DNA from: an uncultured Bacteroidota bacterium
GTDB taxonomy: Bacteria > Bacteroidota > Bacteroidia > Flavobacteriales > Flavobacteriaceae
DNA: 8,906 bases
Assembly (NCBI GenBank): GCA_903837025.1
Contig: CAILTC010000145.1
Span: 1 to 8,906 of the forward strand
Reading direction: 5' to 3'
The first letter of the stretch is position 1; every line of letters begins with the position of its first letter. Under the pieces are notes generated by a model. It worked only from the letters and a program-made list of their open reading frames with translations. It searched no databases and was not told the origin of the DNA. Positions 1-6,682 of the stretch are shown one piece after another. The position numbers were made by a program, and so were the translations under genes.

Positions 1-1809
1 GCGACTATTGCGGCAGAAAAAGCAAAGAAAGAACAAGTTGCCAAAGAAGATAAAGCCAGTAAACTGGTTTCGAATCAAGCGGCGGCTGCACCAACAATGA
101 TTGCTGCGGGAGATTCTTTGCAATTAGCTAAAGCTCAAAAAACACTAGGTAGTTTTGCTTATTCTGCGACACTTCCTTCTGCAAAAAATGATTTTACGAC
201 TATCGAAAACAACTTAGTTAAACTTAAAATCGCCAATAAAGGAGGTTATATTGTTGAAGCTACTTTGAAAAATTTCGAAAAATTCAAAAAAGGTTCGGGT
301 CAATTGGTAGAATTGATAAAAGACAATAATGCCAATTTGAATATTCAATTGCAAACCAATGACAATAGAACTTTAAACACCAAAGAATTGTTTTTCGAAC
401 CAACTTTGACAAAAGTAGGAGCAGATCAAGTGCTTTCTATGAAATTGAAATCGGGTGCCAACGAATATTTAGAATACAAATATATTTTGAAACCAAACGA
501 TTATATGATTGGTTTTGATCTTCGTTCACAAGGTTTGAATAAAGTATTGAATACGTCTAAACCATTGGATTTAGAATGGGATTTAAAAACGTATCGAAAT
601 GAAAAAAGTGTAACTTATGAAAATCAAAATGCTGAAATATATTATGAGTATGAAGATGGAAAAGTGAGTTATGTAAATCAAGGAAAAGACAAAGAAGAAA
701 CTCCATTAAAAGTAAGTTATGTTGCTTATAAACAGCATTTTTTCTCCTCGATTTTATTAACGAGTACACCTTTTGAAAAATCTAAAATTCAATCATCAAC
801 TTTAGTAAATGATGCGAAAATTGATACTGTTTTTATCAAACAATTCAAATCAACTTTGCCGTTAGCGTTTAAAAACGGAGAATTAGATTATAAAATGAAT
901 TGGTTTTACGGACCAACAGATTATAAGCTTTTGAAAAGCTACACAGATAAGAATTTAGATAAAATCATTCCATTAGGTTGGGGGATTTTTGGATGGGTGA
1001 ACCGTTTGTTTTTCGTTCCTTTATTTGGGTTTTTAGGTGGTTATATGTCTTACGGAATTGCTATTATTGTATTTACAATTTTGATAAAATTAGCGATGTC
1101 TCCAATAACTTTCAAATCATTTTTGTCTCAAGCCAAGATGAAAGTTTTGAAACCAGAAATTGCAGAATTGGGTGAAAAGTTTGGTAAAGACCCAATGAAA
1201 AAACAACAAGAAACAATGAAATTATACAACAAAGCGGGAGTAAATCCTATGGCGGGTTGTATTCCAGCCTTGATTCAAATGCCTTTTATGATGGCTTCGT
1301 TTCGATTTTTTCCATCCGCTTTCGAACTGAGACAAAAAAGTTTCCTTTGGGCAGATGATTTGTCTTCTTTTGACCAAATTGTGAAATTGCCTTTCACTAT
1401 TCCTATGTATGGTGATCACATTAGTTTGTTTCCAATATTAGCATCGATCGCGATTTTCTTCTATATGAAAATGACTTCAGGTGACCAACAAATGGCCGCT
1501 CCGCAACAAGAAGGAATGCCTGATATGGCAAAAATGATGAAATATATGATTTATCTTTCGCCATTGATGATGTTAATTTTCTTCAATAACTATGGTTCAG
1601 GATTGAGTTTGTATAACTTTATTTCAAATTTAATTACCATTGGAATTATGTTAGTAATCAAAAATTATTTTATTGATAGCGACAAAATTCATGCTCAGAT
1701 TCAAGAGAACAAATTAAAAGAGCCAAAAAAACAAGGTAAATTTCAACAGAAATTGCAACAAGTAATGGAGCAAGCTGAAGCTGAGAAAGCAAAAAATAAA
1801 AAGAAATAG
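1..1809 (+). CDS. yidC: Membrane protein insertase YidC, 5'-truncated by the window edge
   Basis: YidC inserts and folds inner-membrane proteins, alone or with SecYEG. The frame is open from base 1, so the visible 602 residues lack only the true start and the first transmembrane helix; I estimate a few dozen residues are missing. The Met codon at 97 is internal, because an Ala/Lys/Glu-rich linker reads in frame before it. Seen in order: that linker; a large beta-rich periplasmic P1 domain (about bases 150-950); then the conserved insertase core with about five hydrophobic helices (about 960-1680). The core contains KAGVNPMAGCIPALIQMPF (from about 1231) and SGLSLYNFISNLITI (from about 1600), both typical of the family. 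The groove position that is Arg in E. coli and Bacillus homologues is Lys here (codon 1087-1089). The C-terminus is a long Lys/Gln/Glu-rich tail, expected to face the cytosol and possibly the ribosome. A strong terminator follows directly. Identification is secure. Confidence 0.97.
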   Translation, partial: ATIAAEKAKKEQVAKEDKASKLVSNQAAAAPTMIAAGDSLQLAKAQKTLGSFAYSATLPSAKNDFTTIENNLVKLKIANKGGYIVEATLKNFEKFKKGSGQLVELIKDNNANLNIQLQTNDNRTLNTKELFFEPTLTKVGADQVLSMKLKSGANEYLEYKYILKPNDYMIGFDLRSQGLNKVLNTSKPLDLEWDLKTYRNEKSVTYENQNAEIYYEYEDGKVSYVNQGKDKEETPLKVSYVAYKQHFFSSILLTSTPFEKSKIQSSTLVNDAKIDTVFIKQFKSTLPLAFKNGELDYKMNWFYGPTDYKLLKSYTDKNLDKIIPLGWGIFGWVNRLFFVPLFGFLGGYMSYGIAIIVFTILIKLAMSPITFKSFLSQAKMKVLKPEIAELGEKFGKDPMKKQQETMKLYNKAGVNPMAGCIPALIQMPFMMASFRFFPSAFELRQKSFLWADDLSSFDQIVKLPFTIPMYGDHISLFPILASIAIFFYMKMTSGDQQMAAPQQEGMPDMAKMMKYMIYLSPLMMLIFFNNYGSGLSLYNFISNLITIGIMLVIKNYFIDSDKIHAQIQENKLKEPKKQGKFQQKLQQVMEQAEAEKAKNKKK

Positions 1810-1817
1810 TTTATATT

Positions 1818-1845
1818 AAAATCCCGATATTTCGGGATTTTTTTT
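1818..1845 (+). terminator. Rho-independent terminator after yidC
   Basis: A 10-bp perfect stem pairs 1818-1827 with 1832-1841 around a 4-nt loop (1828-1831). Its core is TCCCGA/TCGGGA, and an eight-T run occupies 1838-1845. It begins nine bases after the yidC stop codon, so it should end the yidC transcript and separate it from the next gene. Confidence 0.88.
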
Positions 1846-1878
1846 GCAGGAATAATTTATGGAGTTATTTTACGTTTC
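1844..1878 (+). promoter_or_regulatory. Weak candidate promoter for the MORN-repeat gene
   Basis: A gene that follows a strong terminator needs its own promoter in the short gap. The best Bacteroidota-like boxes are TTG at 1844-1846 (inside the terminator T-run) and either TATTTTAC at 1866-1873, with a spacing of 19, or TACGTTTC at 1871-1878, with a spacing of 24. Neither matches TAnnTTTG perfectly. Either would start transcription after the ATG at 1859, which favours the ATG at 1895. Confidence 0.25.
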
Positions 1879-1894
1879 TACTAAAAAAATAATT

Positions 1895-2611
1895 ATGAGA
1901 ATCGGATTTAAAAGAGCATTGTTGGTTTTACTATTGGTGAATGTGTGTTGCGTTCAAGCGCAAGATGTTTTTAATAAATTGGACGATAAAGGCAACAAAA
2001 ACGGAATTTGGAAAGGAAATTATGAAGATACCAAAAACCCTAAATACGAAGGAACTTTCGACCACGGAAAAGAAGTGGGAACTTTTTCTTTTTTTGATAA
2101 TACAAAAACAAAAATAGTAATTGCCACCAGAGAATTTAATGCGAAAGACAATTCGGCGTATACTATTTTTTATGACCAAAATAAGAATAAAGTTAGCGAA
2201 GGGAAAGTAGTCAATAAATTATATGAAGGTCAATGGAAATACTACCATAAAGCTTCTAAAACGGTGATGACTATCGAAAATTATACGAATGGAAAACTAG
2301 AAGGATTGCGTTCTGTCTTTTATCCAAGTGGTAAAATAGCCGAAGAAACGATGTATAAAAACAACCTGAAAAATGGTCTTTACAAACGCTATACTGAAGC
2401 TGGTATCATAATAGAAGAATCGAATTATTCCAATAACGAATATGATGGATTGGCTACTTTTAAGGATCCAGATGACGGAGGTCTTGTTTCTACAGGGAAA
2501 TTTATTAAAGGAAAAAAAGAAGGTATTTGGCAGTTTTTCGAAAAAGGAAAATTAGTTAAAAAAGAGAATATGAGTTTTCAAAAGAAAAGTGCAAAAGTAA
2601 AAAAGAATTAA
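1895..2611 (+). CDS. Exported MORN_2 / YwqK-like repeat protein
   Basis: The 238-residue product starts with a signal peptide: a basic start (MRIGFKR), a hydrophobic core (ALLVLLLVNVCC) and a likely signal peptidase I site after VQA, near residue 22. The rest is a ladder of short repeats of the type NGxxxGxWxxYxxxGxxxxExxY. Examples are NGIWKGNY (36-43), YEGTFDHGKEVGTF (51-64), EGQWKYYH (111-118), NGKLEGLRSVFYPSGK (132-147), NGLYKRYTEAG (160-170), EYDGLATF (182-189) and KKEGIWQFFEKGKL (207-220). This is the MORN_2 pattern, which databases often label 'toxin-antitoxin system YwqK family antitoxin'. No toxin gene lies beside it, and the protein looks exported, so the antitoxin label should not be taken literally. 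The C-terminus is Lys-rich. An in-frame ATG at 1859 would put 12 polar residues before the signal peptide, so 1895 is preferred. The molecular function is unknown; a structural or surface role is only an inference. Confidence 0.85.
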   Translation: MRIGFKRALLVLLLVNVCCVQAQDVFNKLDDKGNKNGIWKGNYEDTKNPKYEGTFDHGKEVGTFSFFDNTKTKIVIATREFNAKDNSAYTIFYDQNKNKVSEGKVVNKLYEGQWKYYHKASKTVMTIENYTNGKLEGLRSVFYPSGKIAEETMYKNNLKNGLYKRYTEAGIIIEESNYSNNEYDGLATFKDPDDGGLVSTGKFIKGKKEGIWQFFEKGKLVKKENMSFQKKSAKVKKN

Positions 2612-2620
2612 GTTTAAATG

Positions 2621-2653
2621 CTAATTTGAGATTCCTACGAAATGACAAATTGG
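2621..2653 (+). repeat. Imperfect hairpin in the MORN gene-mnmA gap
   Basis: An outer 8-bp stem pairs 2621-2628 (CTAATTTG) with 2646-2653 (CAAATTGG) and includes one G-U pair. A 2x2 mismatch follows, then a 3-bp inner stem (2631-2633 with 2641-2643) and a small apex. It begins ten bases after the MORN gene stop. No T-run follows, so it is not a standard terminator. It may protect the mRNA 3' end or be the remnant of a dispersed intergenic repeat. Confidence 0.4.
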
Positions 2654-2676
2654 AGTGAACTATTTTATGACAAATT
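2642..2676 (+). repeat. 10-bp direct repeat ATGACAAATT
   Basis: Identical 10-mers lie at 2642-2651 and 2667-2676, 25 bp apart from start to start. The first copy is the right arm of the hairpin at 2621-2653, so the second could pair with the same left arm. The rest of this 236-bp gap is AT-rich, has no convincing reading frame, and carries only the mnmA promoter near its right end. Confidence 0.45.
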
Positions 2677-2788
2677 AGATTTTAATATGCCGATAAAATC
2701 GTAATGTCTTTGAGATAGGTTATTAAAATTCGAGAATTTGTAGTGTTTTTTTTAATTGTAACCGATTAGAATTAAGTTGAAATGAGCC

Positions 2789-2819
2789 TTTATTCCTGTC
2801 GTAAATCTTTGTAACTTTG
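2789..2819 (+). promoter_or_regulatory. Bacteroidota-type promoter for mnmA and the genes after it
   Basis: A perfect -7 box TAACTTTG (consensus TAnnTTTG) lies at 2812-2819. A degenerate -33 box, TTTA at 2789-2792, sits 19 bp upstream. The expected transcript start near 2825 gives a leader of about 20 nt before the ATG at 2848. No other convincing TAnnTTTG box appears in the gaps before the protease or oxidoreductase genes, so this promoter may serve all three. Confidence 0.55.
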
Positions 2820-2847
2820 CAGCTTGTAAAATTGAAATTATTTGAAG

Positions 2848-4035
2848 ATGAAACGTGTAGTTGTAGGGCTTTCTGGAGGTGTAGATTCAAGTGTTGCTGC
2901 TTATTTATTGCAACAACAAGGCTATGAAGTCATCGGTCTTTTTATGAAAAATTGGCATGATGATTCGGTTACGATTTCTAATGAATGTCCGTGGCTAGAA
3001 GATAGTAATGATGCTTTATTAGTTGCCGAAAAATTGGGTATTCCTTTTCAAACGGTTGACTTAAGCGAAGAATACAAAGAGAAAATCGTTGATTATATGT
3101 TCAACGAATATGAAAAAGGTCGAACTCCAAATCCCGATGTACTTTGTAACCGCGAAATAAAATTCGATGTTTTCATGAAAATTGCTTTAAGTCTTGGTGC
3201 CGATTTTGTGGCTACGGGGCATTATTGTCGAAAAGGCGAAATCGAAGTCAATGGTAAAAAAGTGTACCAACTTTTGGCTGGAGCCGACAACAACAAAGAT
3301 CAATCTTATTTTCTTTGTCAATTATCGCAAGAACAATTGGCGAAATCCTTATTCCCAATTGGCGAATTAACAAAACCCGAAGTGCGCGAAATAGCGAGTC
3401 AACTGGATTTGGTTACAGCCGAAAAAAGAGACTCTCAAGGATTATGTTTCATTGGAAAAGTGAGATTACCTGAGTTTTTACAACAAAAATTACAAGCTAA
3501 AGAAGGTCAAATTATCCAAATTGACAAAGCAGATTCTATTTATAATTCCGAAGTAATAGAAGGGATTCCATTAGAATTAGCATTAGATAATGAAGCCAAA
3601 AAAAGAGCTTATACGCCGCAAATGGGAAAAGTTGTGGGCAAACATCAAGGTGCTCATTATTTTACTATCGGACAACGAAAAGGCCTCAACGTGGGCGGAA
3701 CAACCGATCCATTATTTATCATAGCTACCAATGTGGTGACCAATACCATTTATACCGGATTAGGAAATCAACATCCTGGATTATTCAAAAAAGCGTTGCG
3801 TATCGAGAAGTCCGAAGTACACTGGATTCGTACCGATTTGGCTATAGCCAATGGAGAAACGTTGGAGGTTATGGCTCGAATTCGCTACCGTCAACCATTA
3901 GAAAAAGCAACTTTACATCAATTTGAAAGTGGCATGTACGTCGCTTTCGAAGAACCTCAATCCGCCATTACCGAAGGGCAATTTGTTGCTTGGTACCTAG
4001 AAGATGAATTAGTTGGTTCGGGAGTTATTTCGTAA
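2848..4035 (+). CDS. mnmA: tRNA-specific 2-thiouridylase MnmA
   Basis: MnmA makes the 2-thio group of the wobble uridine (s2U34) in tRNAs for Lys, Glu and Gln. It activates the base with ATP and uses sulfur relayed as a persulfide. The 395-residue protein has the N-type ATP pyrophosphatase loop SGGVDS (9-14), the nucleophilic Cys100 in [16 protein letters not shown] (123-126), and the persulfide-forming Cys200 in DSQGLCFIG; these match Cys102 and Cys199 of E. coli. [15 protein letters not shown] (266-280) opens the central and C-terminal tRNA-binding beta domains. An insertion at about 226-258, before GKVVGKHQG, makes it longer than the roughly 368-residue E. coli enzyme; from memory, this is usual in Bacteroidota. 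The start is the ATG at 2848. A TTG two codons earlier is in frame but unnecessary, and the sequence from [11 protein letters not shown] fits the family start. A protease gene follows 24 bp later with no terminator between. Confidence 0.97.
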   Translation: MKRVVVGLSGGVDSSVAAYLLQQQGYEVIGLFMKNWHDDSVTISNECPWLEDSNDALLVAEKLGIPFQTVDLSEEYKEKIVDYMFNEYEKGRTPNPDVLCNREIKFDVFMKIALSLGADFVATGHYCRKGEIEVNGKKVYQLLAGADNNKDQSYFLCQLSQEQLAKSLFPIGELTKPEVREIASQLDLVTAEKRDSQGLCFIGKVRLPEFLQQKLQAKEGQIIQIDKADSIYNSEVIEGIPLELALDNEAKKRAYTPQMGKVVGKHQGAHYFTIGQRKGLNVGGTTDPLFIIATNVVTNTIYTGLGNQHPGLFKKALRIEKSEVHWIRTDLAIANGETLEVMARIRYRQPLEKATLHQFESGMYVAFEEPQSAITEGQFVAWYLEDELVGSGVIS

Positions 4036-4059
4036 GTTAGACTTTTTAATTTCCAAAAA

Positions 4060-5676
4060 ATGAAGCATATATTACTTTTTCTGTTTTTAGTTTCGAACTT
4101 TTCGGTTTTTTCACAGCAAGATGCTTGGGTCTATTTCAAGGATAAGCCGGATTCAAATACTTTTTTTAGTAATCCACTTTCGGAACTTTCCCAAAGAGCT
4201 TTGGATCGGAGAACGGCTCAAAACATTCCTTTAGATATAAATGATGTTTCAATTCACCAAGCTTATATTGATCAAATTGCATCTTCCACAGGAATAACCG
4301 TAAAAGCAAAATCGAAGTGGCTGAATTGCGTTCACGTTCGAGGTTCGCAAACGGATATTGATGCGTTAAAGTTATTGACTTCTGTTGTAGATCATGTTAT
4401 TTTTGCCGATAATTCTTTGAATGCAGTTGGAAAAAGAGCGCAAACAACAAAACCTGTTGCTGTTAACAAAGTTTTGTCAACTCAAATAAATTTTAATTAC
4501 GGTACTTCAAGCAATCAAATTTTGATGCTGAACGGAATAGCGTTACACCAGCAAAATTATACAGGTGCAGGAAAAATAATAGCGGTTTTAGATGCTGGTT
4601 TTCCAGGAGTTGAAACAGCGCAACCTTTTCAAAGATTAAAAGATAACAATCAAATTCTTGGGGGCTTTAATTATGTAACTAAAAGTACGAATTTTTATTC
4701 TGGTGATTCACACGGTTCTATGGTTCTGTCAACAATGGGAGGTTATAAAGACGGCTATTTGGTTGGGACGGCGCCAGATGCTCAATATTATTTATACATT
4801 ACCGAAGATGTAAATTCTGAAAATCCAGTGGAAGAATCCAATTGGGTTGAAGCCGCCGAAGAAGCCGATCGAGTAGGAGCGGATATTATCACCACTTCCT
4901 TAGGTTATTTTGCTTTCGATAATCCTGCTTATGGTCACGTTTATGCTGACATGACAGGAAATGCGGCATTTGCTTCTCAAGGCGCAAATATTGCCTTTTC
5001 TAAAGGGATAATTGTAGTGGCAAGTGCCGGAAACGATGCTCAAACTTCTGAACCACATGTTGGAGTTCCCGCCGAAGCATTAAATGTTTTGGCAGTTGGC
5101 GCTGTAGATTCGGTTAAAAATTATGCTTTATTTAGTTCTATTGGACCAAGTTTTGACGGTCGTGTAAAACCAGATGTGATGGCTCAGGGACAAAAACCTT
5201 ATGTTTATTATAATGGTACTATTAATAATATAGGAAGTGGAACTTCTTATTCATGCCCAATATTAGCGGGAATGATTGCTTGTTTATGGCAAGCTTTGCC
5301 AACAAAAACAGCTAAAGAAATGAAACAATTAATCACACAATCGGCAGATCGATATTCTGCGCCAACAATTCAATATGGTTATGGAATTCCTGATTTTGGT
5401 TTGGCTTTAGCCAATGGATTATCGGTAAATACATTTTCGAAAAGTGATTTTATTGTTTATCCAAATCCAACGAATGATTCTGTTTTAATTGCTTTACCGG
5501 GTGGTTTCGATTCTGGAACGCTAATCATTTATTCGATTTTGGGACAAAAAGTTGTTGAGGAAAATATTGTAAAACAATCTCCAATAATTTCGATGAAAGC
5601 ATTAAATCCCGGAACTTATTTATACCAAATACAATCAAACGGTTTTTCTAAAAGTGGGAAAATTATAAAAGAATAA
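4060..5676 (+). CDS. Secreted S8 (subtilisin-like) serine protease with T9SS type A sorting domain
   Basis: This 538-residue protease carries a signal peptide (MKHILLFLFLVSNFSVFS, cut near residue 18). An N-terminal pro-region follows (about 20-150), including the LSQRALDRR motif common before flavobacterial S8 domains. The subtilisin domain (about 165-455) has all its key residues: Asp178 in AVLDAG, His218 in SGDSHGS, the oxyanion-hole Asn325 in ASAGND, and the nucleophile Ser396 in GTSYSCP. The C-terminal 75 residues or so begin at FIVYPNP and end in SGKIIKE. They have the hallmarks of the T9SS type A sorting domain (YPNP, LxPGTYLYQI, final GKIIKE). It is therefore predicted to cross the inner membrane by Sec and the outer membrane by T9SS, then be cleaved and released or anchored. 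Substrates are unknown; nutrient scavenging or processing of surface proteins is inference. It probably shares the mnmA transcript and precedes the oxidoreductase by 19 bp. Confidence 0.94.
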   Translation: MKHILLFLFLVSNFSVFSQQDAWVYFKDKPDSNTFFSNPLSELSQRALDRRTAQNIPLDINDVSIHQAYIDQIASSTGITVKAKSKWLNCVHVRGSQTDIDALKLLTSVVDHVIFADNSLNAVGKRAQTTKPVAVNKVLSTQINFNYGTSSNQILMLNGIALHQQNYTGAGKIIAVLDAGFPGVETAQPFQRLKDNNQILGGFNYVTKSTNFYSGDSHGSMVLSTMGGYKDGYLVGTAPDAQYYLYITEDVNSENPVEESNWVEAAEEADRVGADIITTSLGYFAFDNPAYGHVYADMTGNAAFASQGANIAFSKGIIVVASAGNDAQTSEPHVGVPAEALNVLAVGAVDSVKNYALFSSIGPSFDGRVKPDVMAQGQKPYVYYNGTINNIGSGTSYSCPILAGMIACLWQALPTKTAKEMKQLITQSADRYSAPTIQYGYGIPDFGLALANGLSVNTFSKSDFIVYPNPTNDSVLIALPGGFDSGTLIIYSILGQKVVEENIVKQSPIISMKALNPGTYLYQIQSNGFSKSGKIIKE

Positions 5677-5695
5677 CCTTTCTAAAAATTAATCA

Positions 5696-6640
5696 ATGAA
5701 TAAAATCACGCAACTTTTCAATATTAAATATCCAATTATTCAAGGAGGAATGATCTGGAATTCGGGTTATAAATTAGCTAGCGCGGTGAGTAATGCCGGT
5801 GGTTTAGGATTAATTGGTGCTGGTTCTATGTATCCCGATGTTTTGCGGGAACACATTCAAAAATGTAAAAAAGCAACCGATAAACCTTTTGGCGTTAATG
5901 TACCAATGTTGTATCCGAACATTGAAGAAATAATGAATATCATTGTTGAAGAAGGCGTGAAAATCGTTTTTACATCGGCAGGAAACCCTAAAACCTGGAC
6001 TTCTTTTTTGAAAGAACACGGAATAACAGTGGTTCATGTGGTGAGCAGCTCGGTTTTTGCATTAAAGGCGCAAGATGCAGGAGTTGATGCCGTTGTTGCC
6101 GAAGGTTTTGAAGCCGGCGGGCATAACGGAAGAGAGGAAACCACCACGTTGACCTTGATTCCGATGGTGAAAGAAAAAATACAAATTCCGTTAATTGCTG
6201 CCGGAGGAATTGCAACTGGTCGTGGAATCCTCGCTGCAATGGTTCTTGGAGCTGACGGTGTTCAAATAGGAAGTCGATTTGCCGCTTCGGTAGAATCATC
6301 GGCGCATGAAAATTTCAAAAATAGAATTGTCGAAACCAAAGAAGGAGAGACGCAAGTCACTTTGAAGGAATTGGCTCCTGTTCGACTAATCAAAAATAAA
6401 TTTTACCATGATGTTCAGGATTTGTATGCTAAATGTCCGACGAAAGAGGATTTGGTAGCATTATTAGGCAGAGCCAGAGCAAAACACGGAATGTTTGAAG
6501 GCGATATGATCGAAGGCGAATTAGAAATTGGTCAAATAGCAGGCTTAATTCATGCGGTAAAACCCGTTAGCGAAATTGTTTCGGAATTGATTTTAGATCT
6601 TGAGCAAGCCAGAAAAGAAGTTGCAAAATTTGATTTCTAG
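5696..6640 (+). CDS. FMN-dependent oxidoreductase, nitronate monooxygenase / FabK family
   Basis: This cytoplasmic TIM-barrel flavoprotein has 314 residues and no signal peptide. Visible motifs in order are: PIIQGGM (13-19, FMN side), AGGLGLIGAG (34-43), EGFEAGGHNG (136-145) with the conserved active-site His143, AAGGIATGRG (168-177) and GADGVQIGSRF (185-195), the last two binding the FMN phosphate. EIGQIAGLI (277-285) lies near the end. The family includes nitronate monooxygenases, which oxidise toxic alkyl nitronates, and FabK, the flavin enoyl-ACP reductase of fatty-acid synthesis. The overall length, the EGxEAGGHxG block and the C-terminal GQIAGL segment recall FabK as much as NMO, and sequence alone does not settle the substrate. 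The ATG at 5696 begins right where the family starts (ITQLFNIKYPIIQGG). It follows the protease gene by 19 bp with no promoter or terminator between, and its last 12 bases overlap the next gene's promoter. Confidence 0.9.
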   Translation: MNKITQLFNIKYPIIQGGMIWNSGYKLASAVSNAGGLGLIGAGSMYPDVLREHIQKCKKATDKPFGVNVPMLYPNIEEIMNIIVEEGVKIVFTSAGNPKTWTSFLKEHGITVVHVVSSSVFALKAQDAGVDAVVAEGFEAGGHNGREETTTLTLIPMVKEKIQIPLIAAGGIATGRGILAAMVLGADGVQIGSRFAASVESSAHENFKNRIVETKEGETQVTLKELAPVRLIKNKFYHDVQDLYAKCPTKEDLVALLGRARAKHGMFEGDMIEGELEIGQIAGLIHAVKPVSEIVSELILDLEQARKEVAKFDF

Positions 6641-6661
6641 CCCCTATTTTTATTACTTTTG
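6629..6661 (+). promoter_or_regulatory. Promoter for the small exported protein, overlapping the oxidoreductase 3' end
   Basis: A -33 box TTTG lies at 6629-6632 and a perfect -7 box TACTTTTG at 6654-6661, separated by 21 bp; both match the Bacteroidota consensus. The -33 box lies within the last codons of the upstream gene. The predicted start near 6668 leaves a leader of about 15 nt before the ATG at 6683. The in-frame TTG at 6659 lies inside the -7 box and so cannot be the start of a transcript made here. Confidence 0.65.
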
Positions 6662-6682
6662 AGAGCTTCTAAATTTTTTATA

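Noticed and set aside
557..769. Minus-strand and alternate-frame short readings inside yidC, the MORN gene and pafA
   Set aside because: They overlap strongly supported genes and show low-complexity His/Phe-rich or otherwise unnatural composition.
1859..1894. Upstream ATG start for the MORN-repeat protein
   Set aside because: It would put 12 polar residues before a well-formed signal peptide, and it lies upstream of the best promoter candidates.
1895..2611. Toxin-antitoxin module
   Set aside because: The repeat protein is exported and no toxin-like gene sits beside it; the label comes from family naming, not evidence here.
2678..2700. Inverted repeat GATTTTA / TAAAATC
   Set aside because: It is a 7-bp, mostly A-T stem with a 9-nt loop and no T-run. 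Such pairs are expected by chance in AT-rich DNA.
2725..2753. AT-only inverted repeat followed by an eight-T run, looking like a terminator
   Set aside because: The stem is only five or six A-T pairs around a small loop, and the T-run starts about six bases after it. It would be too unstable to count as an intrinsic terminator.
5988..6299. Minus-strand reading frame of about 100 codons inside the oxidoreductase gene
   Set aside because: It lies wholly opposite a well-supported flavoenzyme gene, is rich in Arg, Gln, His and Leu in a way typical of antisense readings, has no signal peptide or motif, and has no promoter or start context.
6659..6682. TTG start for the small exported protein
   Set aside because: The codon is part of the -7 promoter box, and the ATG at 6683 starts directly at a good signal peptide.
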